64,000 bases of DNA from Chitinophaga niabensis (lineage in GTDB: Bacteria > Bacteroidota > Bacteroidia > Chitinophagales > Chitinophagaceae). Numbering within the stretch: position 1 is the first letter of the stretch; every line of letters begins with the position of its first letter. A model generated the notes under the pieces. It had not been told where the DNA came from and searched no databases. It was given only the letters and a program-made list of their open reading frames with translations. Made by a program: the position numbers and the translations under genes. Where the stretch lies: NCBI GenBank assembly GCA_017849435.1, contig JAFIGY010000014.1:1-64000 (forward strand), read 5' to 3'. Positions 7,787 to 17,134 of the stretch are shown here, in pieces.

Positions 7787-8199
7787 TGGTCCCGGAAGAT
7801 GCCTTCGATCACTTCCTTGAGCTCCCTGGGCTGGAGGGGTTTCTTTAAAAGGCGTATCACCAGCGGGTTAGCGTTCGTGCGGGAGATATCGCCGAAATCC
7901 AGGGACGAGGAGACCATAATGATGTAACACTGGTTCTTGATCTTCTGGGGGTAGGAATCAAAAGAACGGAGGAATTCGAAACCGTCCATTTCCGGCATCT
8001 GGATGTCCAGCAAAATAACGGTAGGAGGGATGTGGGGAAGGGTGATGTTACTGGAAAGGAATTCCAGGGCCTTGTTGGCATTGCTGAAGGCCAGGATGGT
8101 CCTGCTGATCTGCTGGATGGATATTAAACGTTCATGCAGTAACAGGTCGATGTCATTGTCATCTATCAATATGACGCGGAGGTCAGGAATCGAATTCAT
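7783..8199 (-). CDS. single-domain response regulator (receiver)
   Basis: 138-aa stand-alone receiver: acidic pair in LIDDND (Asp13/14), phosphoacceptor Asp65 in ILLDIQMPEMDG, Lys in LLKKPLQP near the C-terminus, and no output domain. The ATG at 8199 is used. A TTG at 8223 would extend it into the end of the previous gene. It overlaps the 3' end of the upstream kinase by 17 nt, so the two are translationally coupled. It is the last gene of the five-gene minus-strand unit and probably acts as the phosphate acceptor or relay for the two kinases encoded before it. Confidence 0.9.
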   Translation of the reverse strand: MNSIPDLRVILIDDNDIDLLLHERLISIQQISRTILAFSNANKALEFLSSNITLPHIPPTVILLDIQMPEMDGFEFLRSFDSYPQKIKNQCYIIMVSSSLDFGDISRTNANPLVIRLLKKPLQPRELKEVIEGIFRDQ

Positions 8200-9280
8200 T
8201 TCTGTTGGGGATAGTAATTTCAAACTGGGTGCCCTCTCCGTAACGGGAATCTACGCCAATCGTGCCGCCTATTTTGTTCAATGCTTCTTTTACGATATAC
8301 AGACCAATGCCGCTGCCGGGTTTGTTGTTATTCTTGGAACGGAAGAACATCTTGAAGATATTGCTGAGATGCTCGCTCAGAATACCGATACCGTTATCTT
8401 CTATCCTAAGGGTAGCCTTATGCGGCTCTACTTTCACGAACAGGTTCACCTGCGGGGAGGTCTCATCCGGTTTCTGGTATTTCACGGCATTCGATATCAG
8501 GTTGTTGACGATAACACTGATCCGGAAAAAATCGCCCTTGAAGGGTACCGGCTGGTCAATTTTTACGTTGAAATTGATGGTGGTGTTCTGATGTTTGAAC
8601 GTATCGATACAATCATCGATCAATGCCGCAAAATCGATTTTCTCATATTCCAGATCAAGACGGGAATTGCGGTAATATTCGATGATCTTCTGGATAAAGC
8701 TGTCCAGCCGTGTAATGCAAACCTCGATCATGCCCATATATCCCTGCGGGTCCGCCATGCTGCCATCCAGCCGGCTCAAATTGATGATCCCCTGTACGCT
8801 CATCAGTGGTGCGCGAAGGTCGTGGGACGTGGAATAGATGAAGCGGTTCAGTTCATCGTTCGTTTTTTCCAGTTCCTGTACTTTCTCTTTGAGCTGTTTG
8901 CGGGCGGAGTAGATCTCGTAAGCATTGTTGATGGTGCGGAAGAGCTCATGTTCGTCCCATGGTTTCTTGATATAAGAGTAGATATGTCCCTTGTTGATGG
9001 CGTCTATGATATCTTCCACATCCGTATAACCGGTGAGCAGTATGCGGACGGGGTCCGGCAGCACTTCTTTTACTTCATGAAAGAATTCCACACCGGTGGT
9101 GACGGGCATTTTCTGATCCGCGATGATGATGTGCACCTCTATGCCTTTGAGCACCTGCATGCCTTCCGCGGCGGAATTGGCGGTGTAGATCTCATAACTC
9201 CGGCGGAAGTTGGCGCGGAACGCGTTGAGGTTATGTACTTCATCATCGATGTACAGGATTCTGATACGGTTATTTTTCAT
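8183..9280 (-). CDS. receiver-histidine kinase hybrid (cytoplasmic)
   Basis: 365 aa with no membrane helix. An N-terminal receiver (1-122) has Asp55 in IIIADQKMP and the GYTD/KKPWD motifs typical of RpfG-like receivers, then comes a coiled-coil linker (about 125-148), HisKA with His153 in STSHDLRAP, and HATPase with NNLISNAVKY and GSGIGLYIVKEA. This REC-first order suggests that it receives phosphate from an upstream kinase and then signals onward. It begins 15 nt after the 7TM sensor kinase stop and overlaps the lone receiver gene. Confidence 0.92.
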   Translation of the reverse strand: MKNNRIRILYIDDEVHNLNAFRANFRRSYEIYTANSAAEGMQVLKGIEVHIIIADQKMPVTTGVEFFHEVKEVLPDPVRILLTGYTDVEDIIDAINKGHIYSYIKKPWDEHELFRTINNAYEIYSARKQLKEKVQELEKTNDELNRFIYSTSHDLRAPLMSVQGIINLSRLDGSMADPQGYMGMIEVCITRLDSFIQKIIEYYRNSRLDLEYEKIDFAALIDDCIDTFKHQNTTINFNVKIDQPVPFKGDFFRISVIVNNLISNAVKYQKPDETSPQVNLFVKVEPHKATLRIEDNGIGILSEHLSNIFKMFFRSKNNNKPGSGIGLYIVKEALNKIGGTIGVDSRYGEGTQFEITIPNRNEFDS

Positions 9281-9295
9281 GTAGTCTTAATTAAA

Positions 9296-11446
9296 TTAGG
9301 AATGCCCCGGAACACTCAGCGGTAAATATATAATAAATTCAGCTCCTTTGCCCGGTGCGGATTCCACTACTATTTTACCGTGATGTTTCTCGATAATACT
9401 GAAAACGATAGAAAGCCCCAGACCGGTACCTTCTCCCACATCTTTGGTGGTGAAGAACGGCTCGAAGATCTTCTCTTTCACTTTATCCGTCATACCTATA
9501 CCCGAGTCCTTAATGCTAATGCTCACCTGCTGGCCCGGCAGCTGGCGGGTGGTAATGGTAATGGATTCATTGCCCTGCTCCGGTTTCATTTTAATGGCAT
9601 TCAGCGCATTGTTGAGGATGTTGAGGAAAACCTGGTTCAGTTTGCCGGCATAGCATTCAATTTTGGGGAGATCTCCATAGTCGTAAATGACCTGCACATT
9701 TTTGGGGATGTTATTGCGTAACAGGACCATCGTAGAGTTGAGGCCCTCGTGGATGTCTATGGATTTAAGATCGCTTTCGTCAAGGCGGCTGAAGGTGCGG
9801 AGACCTTTTACGATCTCTGCGGTACGGTTGGCGCCGTCTTCAATGCCTTTGATCAGCGTGTCGATCTCGGTGTGCACGTAATCGATATCGATCTGTTTTT
9901 TATACTGCTCGATCTCTGCCAGCTGTTCCTGGATGTTACCATTGGCGCCGATGGATTCATACCGGCGCAACAGACTCTTGATATCTTCGAAGTCCAGCTT
10001 CAGCGGCTTGATATTGGAAGTAACGAAGTTGATAGGATTGTTGATCTCATGCGCGATACCGGCGGTCAGCTGACCGAGGGACGCCATCTTCTCGGCTTCC
10101 ACCAGTTGTGTTTGTGCTTCTTTCAGGTTGGTAAGCGCTTTATTCAGCTCTTTGTTACTGCTTTGCAAAGCATCTGTTCTTTCCAGTACCTTGGCCTCGA
10201 GGATAGCGTTCTGCTCCCGTACCAGTTGTTCGTTCTCCTGTGAGATGCGGAGCGCGAGGGCCTGGGATTCCTCCTTTTCCTGCCGGTAGATATTGATCTT
10301 GTTGGCGAGCGCGAAGGACAGCAACGTTACTTCCGCCGCAGACCCGATCTGCAGGGCGTAGTAGGTAAAGTCGTTATACGGCAGCACATTGAAATTCCTC
10401 ATCACAAAAATACATACGCTCGTCAGGAATATCCCCCACGCGATGAGGAAATACCTCGCGGGAACAAACCCTTTGGCCGCCACTTTGTATCCTACGAAGA
10501 TGGCCAGCATGGAGGCACTCATGGCTGTCATCTGCGTCATCATGTTCCCGATGAAGAAGTTGCCGATGAGGGTAGGAATGAAACAAAGTATATACGCGAC
10601 CGTTACACCGCTGAGGATGTTGTGCCCCAGCCGGTATTTCTCCCGTGTATGCAGGAAGGATTGTATGAAAAGCGCGGCTGTGATCCCGTTGAAGATAGGG
10701 ATCAGCAGTGTGTCGTGCGTGGCCAGCCAGACGCTGTTGGGCCAGAGGAAGCGGAAAGTATATCCCTGCTGGGAGGCCTGCGTAAGCCCCACGCAGATGA
10801 TATAGCTTACGTATATCAGATAGCTGGTATCGCGAACGGAGATGAAGATAAAGAGGTTGTACAGGGCCATTACGAGAATGATGCCGATATACAATCCGAA
10901 AATGAAATTACGTTCCGTGTTCTTCTTGCTCACGGCGGCTTCGGAGCCGAGATATACGGGCAGTTGCAGCTGTTCCCCGGCTTTCACCTTGAAATAGAAC
11001 TGCCGGGTTTCGCCCTGGGGGATTTCCAGCGGAAAGATGTAGTTCTGGTGATCATACGGCCGCAACCGGTAAGGCTGGAACTCCCCGAGCCGGGTCTCCT
11101 TCATGCTGCCGTCCGGCTGTAATGCATACAGGGTGATGTCGTCTATGATCGGGTATTCCACTTCCAGCAGCAAGGGGCGCACGGTAGTGTTATTTGTGAT
11201 GGAAAAGCGGGCCCATACGGTGAAGGGGGTGATCTGCAGGTTGGGTACATCCTGTTCGGATGCCACAAAATGCTGGTCCTTCATATCCGCAACCGTCAGC
11301 TTGCCCGTTTTGTCGATGAATAGTTCAAGATGCCGGCCGATTTGCATGAGTTTGGAACTATCGGAGAATGCAGCGGGGTCCGAGGCGAAGGAGGCGCTGC
11401 GCCAGAGTAATCCAAAAATGAATAGGACAAAAAGACGTATCGGCAT
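9296..11446 (-). CDS. 7TM-DISM sensor histidine kinase
   Basis: 716 aa: a signal peptide (1-21), an extracytoplasmic 7TMR-DISMED2 beta domain (about 30-165), a seven-helix 7TMR-DISM membrane domain (about 180-385), a long coiled coil (about 390-455), HisKA with His466 in [13 protein letters not shown], and HATPase with [12 protein letters not shown] and [12 protein letters not shown]. 7TM-DISM receptors bind small ligands, carbohydrate-like or otherwise, outside the cell. The gene sits between biosynthetic-looking genes (ThiF, GNAT) and the downstream receiver proteins. The spacing of 57 nt to the GNAT gene and 15 nt to the hybrid kinase gene supports one transcript. Confidence 0.92.
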   Translation of the reverse strand: MPIRLFVLFIFGLLWRSASFASDPAAFSDSSKLMQIGRHLELFIDKTGKLTVADMKDQHFVASEQDVPNLQITPFTVWARFSITNNTTVRPLLLEVEYPIIDDITLYALQPDGSMKETRLGEFQPYRLRPYDHQNYIFPLEIPQGETRQFYFKVKAGEQLQLPVYLGSEAAVSKKNTERNFIFGLYIGIILVMALYNLFIFISVRDTSYLIYVSYIICVGLTQASQQGYTFRFLWPNSVWLATHDTLLIPIFNGITAALFIQSFLHTREKYRLGHNILSGVTVAYILCFIPTLIGNFFIGNMMTQMTAMSASMLAIFVGYKVAAKGFVPARYFLIAWGIFLTSVCIFVMRNFNVLPYNDFTYYALQIGSAAEVTLLSFALANKINIYRQEKEESQALALRISQENEQLVREQNAILEAKVLERTDALQSSNKELNKALTNLKEAQTQLVEAEKMASLGQLTAGIAHEINNPINFVTSNIKPLKLDFEDIKSLLRRYESIGANGNIQEQLAEIEQYKKQIDIDYVHTEIDTLIKGIEDGANRTAEIVKGLRTFSRLDESDLKSIDIHEGLNSTMVLLRNNIPKNVQVIYDYGDLPKIECYAGKLNQVFLNILNNALNAIKMKPEQGNESITITTRQLPGQQVSISIKDSGIGMTDKVKEKIFEPFFTTKDVGEGTGLGLSIVFSIIEKHHGKIVVESAPGKGAEFIIYLPLSVPGHS

Positions 11447-11503
11447 CTGAAAATCGAAATTGTTCGTGAAGTTACGGCTGTTGTTTCAGCAAACATAACT
11501 GTT

Positions 11504-12202
11504 TTATTCCACCCATTGGGGAAGTCCAAGCTGATAATTTACCTCAAAGGACCCCTTGGGCCCGGTCTCCAGTCTTACCTGGTTCGGGTTCCGCCGCAGT
11601 TCACGGATGAGGTCCCGCTCCGAGGGGTCCGCACTGGCCACTTCATGTATATCTTTGATGATCATGGCGGTAGCGATGAGATCGTCTTTAGGATAATAGA
11701 AGGTCCCCTGATTCCCCAGCGAGGTATCGATTACAGCGCCAACCCTTTTGGCGCCACGGGTGGTGATAGGGGCACAAAGCACGTGTACATTGTCAACCGG
11801 CAATTGCGTCATCAGCGCCACGCACACCCTGCTGAGGATAAGGCTGCCGATGCCCATCCCCGCTACTTCCTTGGAATTCCACAATCCACAGATCTCCGCA
11901 CTCCCGATCTTCACATCGGTATATATTTTCGGATCGTATTTGCCAATGGCCAGCTCTATCGGTAACGGCAGTACGCCGTCTGCCATTTGTATCCTCGAGC
12001 CGCCATACGTCTTGGTACCGGTCTCGTCCTCTACGATCACCACAACGGTATTCCTATGGTGAACCCAGTCCTGGTTGCCGGAAGTGATTTTATTGATCCC
12101 GAAATAGATCTGCAACAGCTTGCTGTGACCTTCATAGAAGCGCATGCAAGCTTCCGGATCATCCGGCGCAAAAAAAGCCCTTACATTTATCGATGCACTC
12201 AT
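11504..12202 (-). CDS. GNAT-like acyltransferase, function unknown
   Basis: 232 aa, cytoplasmic. The region SAEICGLWNSKEVAGMGIG (about 101-119) followed by SLILSRVCVAL resembles the strand-4/helix-3 acyl-CoA pyrophosphate loop (Q/RxxGxG/A) of GNAT and N-acyl-amino-acid-synthase folds. The upstream segment VVVIVEDETGTKTYGGSRI looks like the strand pair preceding it. The C-terminal part after about 150 is not a recognised domain. It begins 27 nt after the ThiF-like gene and precedes the 7TM receptor gene. The family assignment rests on one motif and fold-like spacing, so it could also be an unrelated conserved protein. Confidence 0.6.
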   Translation of the reverse strand: MSASINVRAFFAPDDPEACMRFYEGHSKLLQIYFGINKITSGNQDWVHHRNTVVVIVEDETGTKTYGGSRIQMADGVLPLPIELAIGKYDPKIYTDVKIGSAEICGLWNSKEVAGMGIGSLILSRVCVALMTQLPVDNVHVLCAPITTRGAKRVGAVIDTSLGNQGTFYYPKDDLIATAMIIKDIHEVASADPSERDLIRELRRNPNQVRLETGPKGSFEVNYQLGLPQWVE

Positions 12203-12229
12203 TGGTTGCTCTTTTTATTGATGGGGCAT

Positions 12230-13384
12230 TTATTGAATGAGTTGATCAAAATCTACATAGTAACGGCCCGATGCGCTCAGCTGATCGAGCAGGATCCGCC
12301 TGCAGGTATCTGCCACCAGCGCTCCGCCCAGCATCACGGAAGACGCCAGCTGCGGCCAGGTGGAGATGGATTTACCAATCTCTCCCAGCGAATATTTCAT
12401 CCTGGGACTCATATCTTTCATCCCGGCCATAGGCCCGAGGATGGGGATCTTCTCTTCGTTGGACAGGTGCTTCAGGGCCTTGATGTCTTTTATCTCCGGA
12501 ATAAGGCCATGCAGCAGCGGGTAATCCGGTACCAGGTCAAAGCGTTCAATATCCAGCATACCCCTGTCGTTCGTATCCATTACAACAGGTATTTGCAGCG
12601 CCCTGGCTTTCTGACGGCTGAGTATCTTCACATCCACGCCGTCACACTCTTCCACCAGCACATCCAGCTTGCCGCCTTCCATGAAGAAGCGGTCCAGGTT
12701 CTCTTCCGTTGCCCCGTCTTCAAAGCATTTTATCTTTATATACGGATCCAGCTCCGCGATCTCCCGTGCAGCAACGATCACCTTGGGAACGCCCAGGTTA
12801 TAAAGACCGGTCCGCAGCCGGTTGAGATTAGTCAGCTCCACGGTATCGAAATCCGCCAGCCGCAACTCACCGCCAATACGCTCCATTGCCAGGGTCAGTG
12901 CAATCGTTTGCCCGACGGACAACCCGATCACCCCGATCCTTTTTTGCTGTAACAACTCCCGCTCTTTAACCGTGATCTTGTGAAGGTTGCGCGAAGTGCG
13001 CAAGGCAACGAACTCCTGCTCATCCAGCAGATGTACCAGCTTTTCCGACCAGGGGTAATATACCCACACACCGTACGCTTCCAGGGATGTTTCACCAAGG
13101 TGTTCCGCAATGGCAGAACTGATCTCCGGTTCACTCAGCCTTCGGTCCGGATGCAGACCCTTTACCAACTCTTTCAATTGACATTCCAGTTCATCATACA
13201 CACTGATCTCCGGATGTTCCTCCAATAATTGCAGCAGCGCTTCCTTGTTTTCCCTGAAACGATAAAAAACCGGGGAATAGGTCATGGATCCTTGCTTCGT
13301 CTGCCGTATGCGTTCCTGAATATTCATGCTGCCTCTATGCTTCATTTTACCGGGACTTTCAACATCCCCGCCGGAAGAGCGCAT
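12230..13384 (-). CDS. ThiF/E1-like adenylyltransferase
   Basis: 384 aa. An N-terminal helical region (about 30-145) precedes a Rossmann-type ThiF domain: nucleotide loop IGVIGLSVGQT (GLSVG at 154-158 instead of the usual GxGGxG), then LADFDTVELTNLNR with Asp178, Asp180, Asn186 and Arg189, the ATP/Mg-contacting residues of E1, MoeB and ThiF. No CxxC zinc pairs are present, unlike MoeB/ThiF. The GLSVG variant recalls the ThiF half of Rv1355c-like fusions (from memory), but no nitroreductase part follows here. No ubiquitin-like, ThiS or MoaD gene is nearby. It is the first gene of the five-gene unit. The start is uncertain: ATG also occurs at 13327. Confidence 0.82.
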   Translation of the reverse strand: MRSSGGDVESPGKMKHRGSMNIQERIRQTKQGSMTYSPVFYRFRENKEALLQLLEEHPEISVYDELECQLKELVKGLHPDRRLSEPEISSAIAEHLGETSLEAYGVWVYYPWSEKLVHLLDEQEFVALRTSRNLHKITVKERELLQQKRIGVIGLSVGQTIALTLAMERIGGELRLADFDTVELTNLNRLRTGLYNLGVPKVIVAAREIAELDPYIKIKCFEDGATEENLDRFFMEGGKLDVLVEECDGVDVKILSRQKARALQIPVVMDTNDRGMLDIERFDLVPDYPLLHGLIPEIKDIKALKHLSNEEKIPILGPMAGMKDMSPRMKYSLGEIGKSISTWPQLASSVMLGGALVADTCRRILLDQLSASGRYYVDFDQLIQ

Positions 13385-13910
13385 TTTTCTCTCTTCTTTT
13401 TACAGTCTGATTAAAATTTAAAAAAGATTCAAATACGTAGTTAAAACCGTTTCACCAGGGCTAACGGTTCAGTTATTGTTCGATCTTATATATAGTTAGT
13501 TAAAAAATAAGAACTCCCTCCTCCTCAGTCAGGCAGGTAAGCTAAATAATTCAACGTTCAATGGGGGATGGACGAGTGCCGGCCCTTGTTGCCGGCGAAG
13601 ACAATACAGGGCTGCTTCCGGAGCTTTTAAAGCCGCGGCAGGCCTGCGCCTGCAGCCTGGGATAAATAGCTTCATCTTTTGAAAAAACGATTAAATATTC
13701 TACAACTACACATGAAAGTAAAAGTAAAATAGCAATTTATTTCAAATTAAACTATAATCTTTCGTATTATTTTAATGAAAGCACAAAAATAGCAATAACA
13801 TCATATTGTGCTAGTTTATAATGTTTTGAAAAGTGTGATGTATCTTGGTGTAAAATTTGCGCGGAATTAAACCGCTATCTTTTAGATTTGTACACTTAAT
13901 CCTACTTCAT
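13385..13910. other. long intergenic region with a GC-rich island
   Basis: The region is mostly AT-rich. A dyad AACCGTT-N11-AACGGTT (13445-13469) lies about 60 nt upstream of the ThiF-like gene and may be an operator. At about 13561-13665 there is a sharply GC-rich, structured island that includes GCCGGC...GCCGGC and CTGCGCCTGCAG. The remainder, up to the sod -7 box, shows no gene. Confidence 0.55.
13883..13890 (+). promoter_or_regulatory. -7 box TAGATTTG of sod
   Basis: Exact TAnnTTTG match 20 nt before ATG 13911. A TTG at 13857-13859 could be the -33 element at a long spacing of 23 nt. Confidence 0.55.
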
Positions 13911-14636
13911 ATGCATAAAAGAGAATTCCTCAAAGTGGCCGGCCTCGCAGGCCTCGCCGCTATGGCTGATCCGAAAGGATTATTTGCTGCTGAGGGGCAT
14001 AAAACCCTGCTGGACGGGAAAGCACCCTTCACCCTGCCACCCCTTCCATATGCCACAGGCGCACTGGAACCGCATATCGACAAACTGACGATGGAGATCC
14101 ACCACGACAAGCACCACGGTGCTTACGTGAAGAATCTGAACGACGCCCTGGCCAATTCTCCACTGGGAAGTCTCAGCCTGGAGCAGATACTCGCCCGCGT
14201 TACGGCCAAAGAAGCGGCTATCCGCAACAATGGCGGTGGCCACTACAACCACAGCCTGTTCTGGACCCTGCTGAGCCCTCAGAAAACAACACCTTCCGCA
14301 AAACTGAATAAAGCGATCACTACCGCTTTCGGAAGCTGGGACGATTTTCAGAAAAAATTCAGCGATGCAGCCAAAGGCGTTTTCGGTTCTGGCTGGGCAT
14401 GGCTTATTGTAGGTACAGATGGCAAACTGGCAATCACCTCTACGCCTAATCAGGACAATCCCCTGATGAAAGAACTGGTGAAGGAAACAGGTACGCCTGT
14501 CCTCGGACTGGATGTTTGGGAACATGCCTATTATCTCAAGCACCAGAACAAACGCCCGGATTATATTGCGGCTTTCTGGAATGTGGTGAACTGGAACGAA
14601 GTGGAAAAGCGTTATGACGCAGCCATGAAGAGATAG
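13911..14636 (+). CDS. exported Fe/Mn superoxide dismutase
   Basis: 241 aa. The N-terminus [14 protein letters not shown] followed by a hydrophobic stretch is a Tat-like signal (KR instead of RR), so the enzyme probably acts in the periplasm or at the surface. The Sod core then follows: helix-I ligand His in [11 protein letters not shown], second ligand in [11 protein letters not shown], and the Asp and His ligands in [13 protein letters not shown] in the N-terminal domain and the NQDNPL loop are closer to Mn-type than Fe-type enzymes, though cambialistic use cannot be excluded. It removes superoxide. The start follows the promoter. A TTG 54 nt upstream is rejected. Confidence 0.93.
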   Translation: MHKREFLKVAGLAGLAAMADPKGLFAAEGHKTLLDGKAPFTLPPLPYATGALEPHIDKLTMEIHHDKHHGAYVKNLNDALANSPLGSLSLEQILARVTAKEAAIRNNGGGHYNHSLFWTLLSPQKTTPSAKLNKAITTAFGSWDDFQKKFSDAAKGVFGSGWAWLIVGTDGKLAITSTPNQDNPLMKELVKETGTPVLGLDVWEHAYYLKHQNKRPDYIAAFWNVVNWNEVEKRYDAAMKR

Positions 14637-14641
14637 TGCAG

Positions 14642-14677
14642 GAACGGGGTGTTGCTTTCACAGCTGCACCCTGTTCG
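14642..14677. terminator. hairpin between convergent sod and GT39 genes
   Basis: GAAC-G-GGGTG ... CACCC-T-GTTC stem with a 15-nt loop. No strong T-run follows, so termination strength is uncertain. Confidence 0.5.
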
Positions 14678-14678
14678 C

Positions 14679-16310
14679 TTAATTCTTTCGTTTGAAGAAC
14701 ACAAACCCGTTCTTTTCCCCGATCACCTCCAGGTTGGGGTGAGCTTTGTACGGCGCACTATCCGTGATCCGGCAGATGAAGTAAGCGGGTTTGTCTATCC
14801 GGCCGTTCAGGAGCCATTCTTCTTTCCCTTTGTAGTATTCAGGATTGGCAGAAGGTTGTTTCCGGGTATAGTAAAGATGCGCGTAGCTGAAATACCCCAA
14901 AGGCATCACGTACACGTCTTTCCCAATAAATGACCGGAAGTAGTCGATAGCAGCACCTTGCGAGAAGCGCTCCACCTTGGGCACAAAATGCAGCACGGTC
15001 ACCTGTATCATCAGGATGGTGCTGATGAAAAGGCATAACAGTCCCTGCCGTACCTTTTTATTGAAAAGCAACACACAACCCACGATCACCAATATCATAT
15101 AAACAGCACCGTAGGCGGTTTCTCCGATGCTGAAAGGAACGTCTGCCTGCAGGTTGGCTTTCGCGAACTCGTCCCCGATGTGCATAATCAATTCATGCTT
15201 GTAAACGCCCACCAGCGGCAGCAATCCGATGGCCAGTCCCAATATGAGCCCGATCACGAGGATGATGGAGATGTTCCATTTCTTCAGCATGAACTTTCCT
15301 TCCACCAGGCGGTAGACCTGCAGCGCGGCGAGGTAACTCAACGGGAAGTAGCACAGGGAAGAGTAATGCACGATCTTGGTTTTCACAATGGAGAACAGGA
15401 GCAGCACTACCCAGAAGAGTATCCACATCCAGGTTCTGAAATCCCTTACTTCGTTGGGTTGTTGCAGGTAGATGGATTTGGTGCGGGCGGTCTGCAGATA
15501 GCTTAGCAGGAAGACGCTGGCCGGGAAACATCCGATCAGCAGCACGACCCAGTGATAGAAGAAAGGTCCGCCGTGGCCTGCATCCGGCGTGCTGAACAGG
15601 CGCCATTGATAGATCACGAATTCGTTCACGAACCACCAGCCATGCGCAATGATTTCATAGCCGAACCAAAGCGAGGTGGTAAGGAAGGCAAACAGCACGA
15701 TCAGCAGGAGATGCAGCAGTTTGATGTAGATGCGGAATTTGTTATACACCCAGTACACCAGCAGTGCCAATACGGCGATGATGATGGCAGCGGGACCTTT
15801 AGTGAGCACCGCCAGGCCAAGGCAGATACCGCTGAAGATGGCTGCACGGGAAGGTTTCCCGGCATACCCGATACGATAAGCAAAGTAAACCGCCAGGAAA
15901 ATGAAAAAATTGAAGGTTGGATCGATAATGCCGGATTTGAAATAGAAATGCGGCAGCCAGGAGCCGGCGTACACCAATGCCCACCAAAGCCCGAACTTTT
16001 CATCCACCTGTTTTTTGCCGATATGATAGAAGGTCAGCAACGTCACGATCCCGATCACCGCATTGGGAAAACGGGCAGCAAAATCATTCACCCCGAAAAT
16101 ATTCATGCTTGCGGCCTGCAGCCAGATGAACAGGGGCGGCTTTTCCCAGAAAGGCGCAAAATCGATCTGCACCTGCGAATAATTTCCGGTTACGATCATT
16201 TCCCGCGCGGCTTCGGCAAAATTGATCTCATCCCAGTCGAACAGGTGCACCGCACCAAGGAACGGAATGAATAACAGGGCTGCTATGATGGCTATCAACA
16301 GATATTTCAT
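14679..16310 (-). CDS. GT39/ArnT-like glycosyltransferase
   Basis: 543-aa polytopic membrane protein (about 11-12 helices) of the PMT/ArnT superfamily. The first periplasmic loop carries the Asp-Glu signature in FDWDEINFAEAAREM, the catalytic region of GT-C enzymes, followed by EKPPLFIWLQ, usual for bacterial dolichol/undecaprenyl-phosphate-mannose-type transferases. Such proteins move a sugar from a polyprenyl-phosphate carrier onto lipid A, proteins or glycans in the periplasm. The acceptor here is unknown. The C-terminal soluble stretch (about 440-543) is shorter than that of ArnT. The next genes upstream encode a PAP2 phosphatase and an LptF/G permease, which fits envelope or LPS work. 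Confidence 0.87.
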   Translation of the reverse strand: MKYLLIAIIAALLFIPFLGAVHLFDWDEINFAEAAREMIVTGNYSQVQIDFAPFWEKPPLFIWLQAASMNIFGVNDFAARFPNAVIGIVTLLTFYHIGKKQVDEKFGLWWALVYAGSWLPHFYFKSGIIDPTFNFFIFLAVYFAYRIGYAGKPSRAAIFSGICLGLAVLTKGPAAIIIAVLALLVYWVYNKFRIYIKLLHLLLIVLFAFLTTSLWFGYEIIAHGWWFVNEFVIYQWRLFSTPDAGHGGPFFYHWVVLLIGCFPASVFLLSYLQTARTKSIYLQQPNEVRDFRTWMWILFWVVLLLFSIVKTKIVHYSSLCYFPLSYLAALQVYRLVEGKFMLKKWNISIILVIGLILGLAIGLLPLVGVYKHELIMHIGDEFAKANLQADVPFSIGETAYGAVYMILVIVGCVLLFNKKVRQGLLCLFISTILMIQVTVLHFVPKVERFSQGAAIDYFRSFIGKDVYVMPLGYFSYAHLYYTRKQPSANPEYYKGKEEWLLNGRIDKPAYFICRITDSAPYKAHPNLEVIGEKNGFVFFKRKN

Positions 16311-16412
16311 CAGGATGTACAGATTTTAGCTTCTCTCGTTACGTTGAAATAAGGAAGCGCTAAGTTCGCAAAAGAAACCGTAAAAATATGTAGTAATATA
16401 CCGCCTGTCCGT

Positions 16413-17090
16413 TTATACGGCACTGGCAGGCGGACTAATAACGCTGTTATGCAGGGAACTGGTACCCGGTGTCTGACTTTTTTTATATTCGAACAACCAG
16501 TAAATGAGCGTGCTGCAACAGGTGCCGATAATGCTGCCCGCATACACGTCCGCGAAGAAATGCTGGCTGAGGTACAGCCTGGAGTGCGCGGTGGTCAGCC
16601 CGATAAGAAAAAGCAAAAGGCCTGCTTTTTTCCGGTTCCAGATCAGCGCGATGTAACAGCACATGGCAAAGGCTGTGGAAGTATGCCCGGAAGGGAAGCT
16701 CAGGCTGCTGTGCACACTGATCCAGCTCACGGTATGCAATATGGAAGTATCCGGGAAATAGGCGATGGGCCGGGGATCGTTGAAATAATGTTTGGCGCTT
16801 TGCACGATGAGCGTTACCAGTAACAGGGAAGATGCACCTATAAAGAAGAGGCGCCAGCGGCGCATACACAGAAAAACGGCCAGCAGCACGCCAAAAGCGG
16901 TACCATCTCCCAGATAAGTGCTGCCCGTTACGAGCACATCCGCTACAGGATTGTGCACGCCATTGACGGCGAGGAACAGTTGATCTTTCGTGTACAGGAG
17001 CAGCAATATGCCGCCCACGATCACCCACAGGAAGAAAGGAATAAAGAAATACCGGTTCTTTTGTATCAATGTTGCCAATGTCTTTAACAT
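16413..17090 (-). CDS. PAP2 family membrane phosphatase
   Basis: 225 aa with about six transmembrane helices and the three-part acid phosphatase signature: KHYFNDPRP (KxxxxxxRP), FPSGHTS (PSGH) and SRLYLSQHFFADV (SRxxxxxHxxxD). Family members dephosphorylate undecaprenyl pyrophosphate, phosphatidate, or lipid A at the periplasmic face. It lies between an LptF/G permease and a GT39 transferase on the same strand, with gaps of 44 and 102 nt, so a role in polyprenyl-carrier recycling or lipid A modification is plausible. The hydrophilic tail after about 205 is variable. Confidence 0.9.
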   Translation of the reverse strand: MLKTLATLIQKNRYFFIPFFLWVIVGGILLLLYTKDQLFLAVNGVHNPVADVLVTGSTYLGDGTAFGVLLAVFLCMRRWRLFFIGASSLLLVTLIVQSAKHYFNDPRPIAYFPDTSILHTVSWISVHSSLSFPSGHTSTAFAMCCYIALIWNRKKAGLLLFLIGLTTAHSRLYLSQHFFADVYAGSIIGTCCSTLIYWLFEYKKSQTPGTSSLHNSVISPPASAV

Positions 17091-17134
17091 GTATCGTTCA
17101 GTTGTAGGTCCGTAAAATACAGCGCAGGCATCGT

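Noticed and set aside
8003-9325. A 440-codon plus-strand frame over the receiver and hybrid kinase genes
   Set aside because: The minus strand carries motif-complete receiver and kinase domains. The plus frame is a shadow.
12230-13384. ThiF-like gene as part of thiamine or molybdopterin biosynthesis
   Set aside because: No ThiS, ThiG, MoaD or MoaE gene is adjacent, zinc cysteines are missing and the operon partners are signalling genes.
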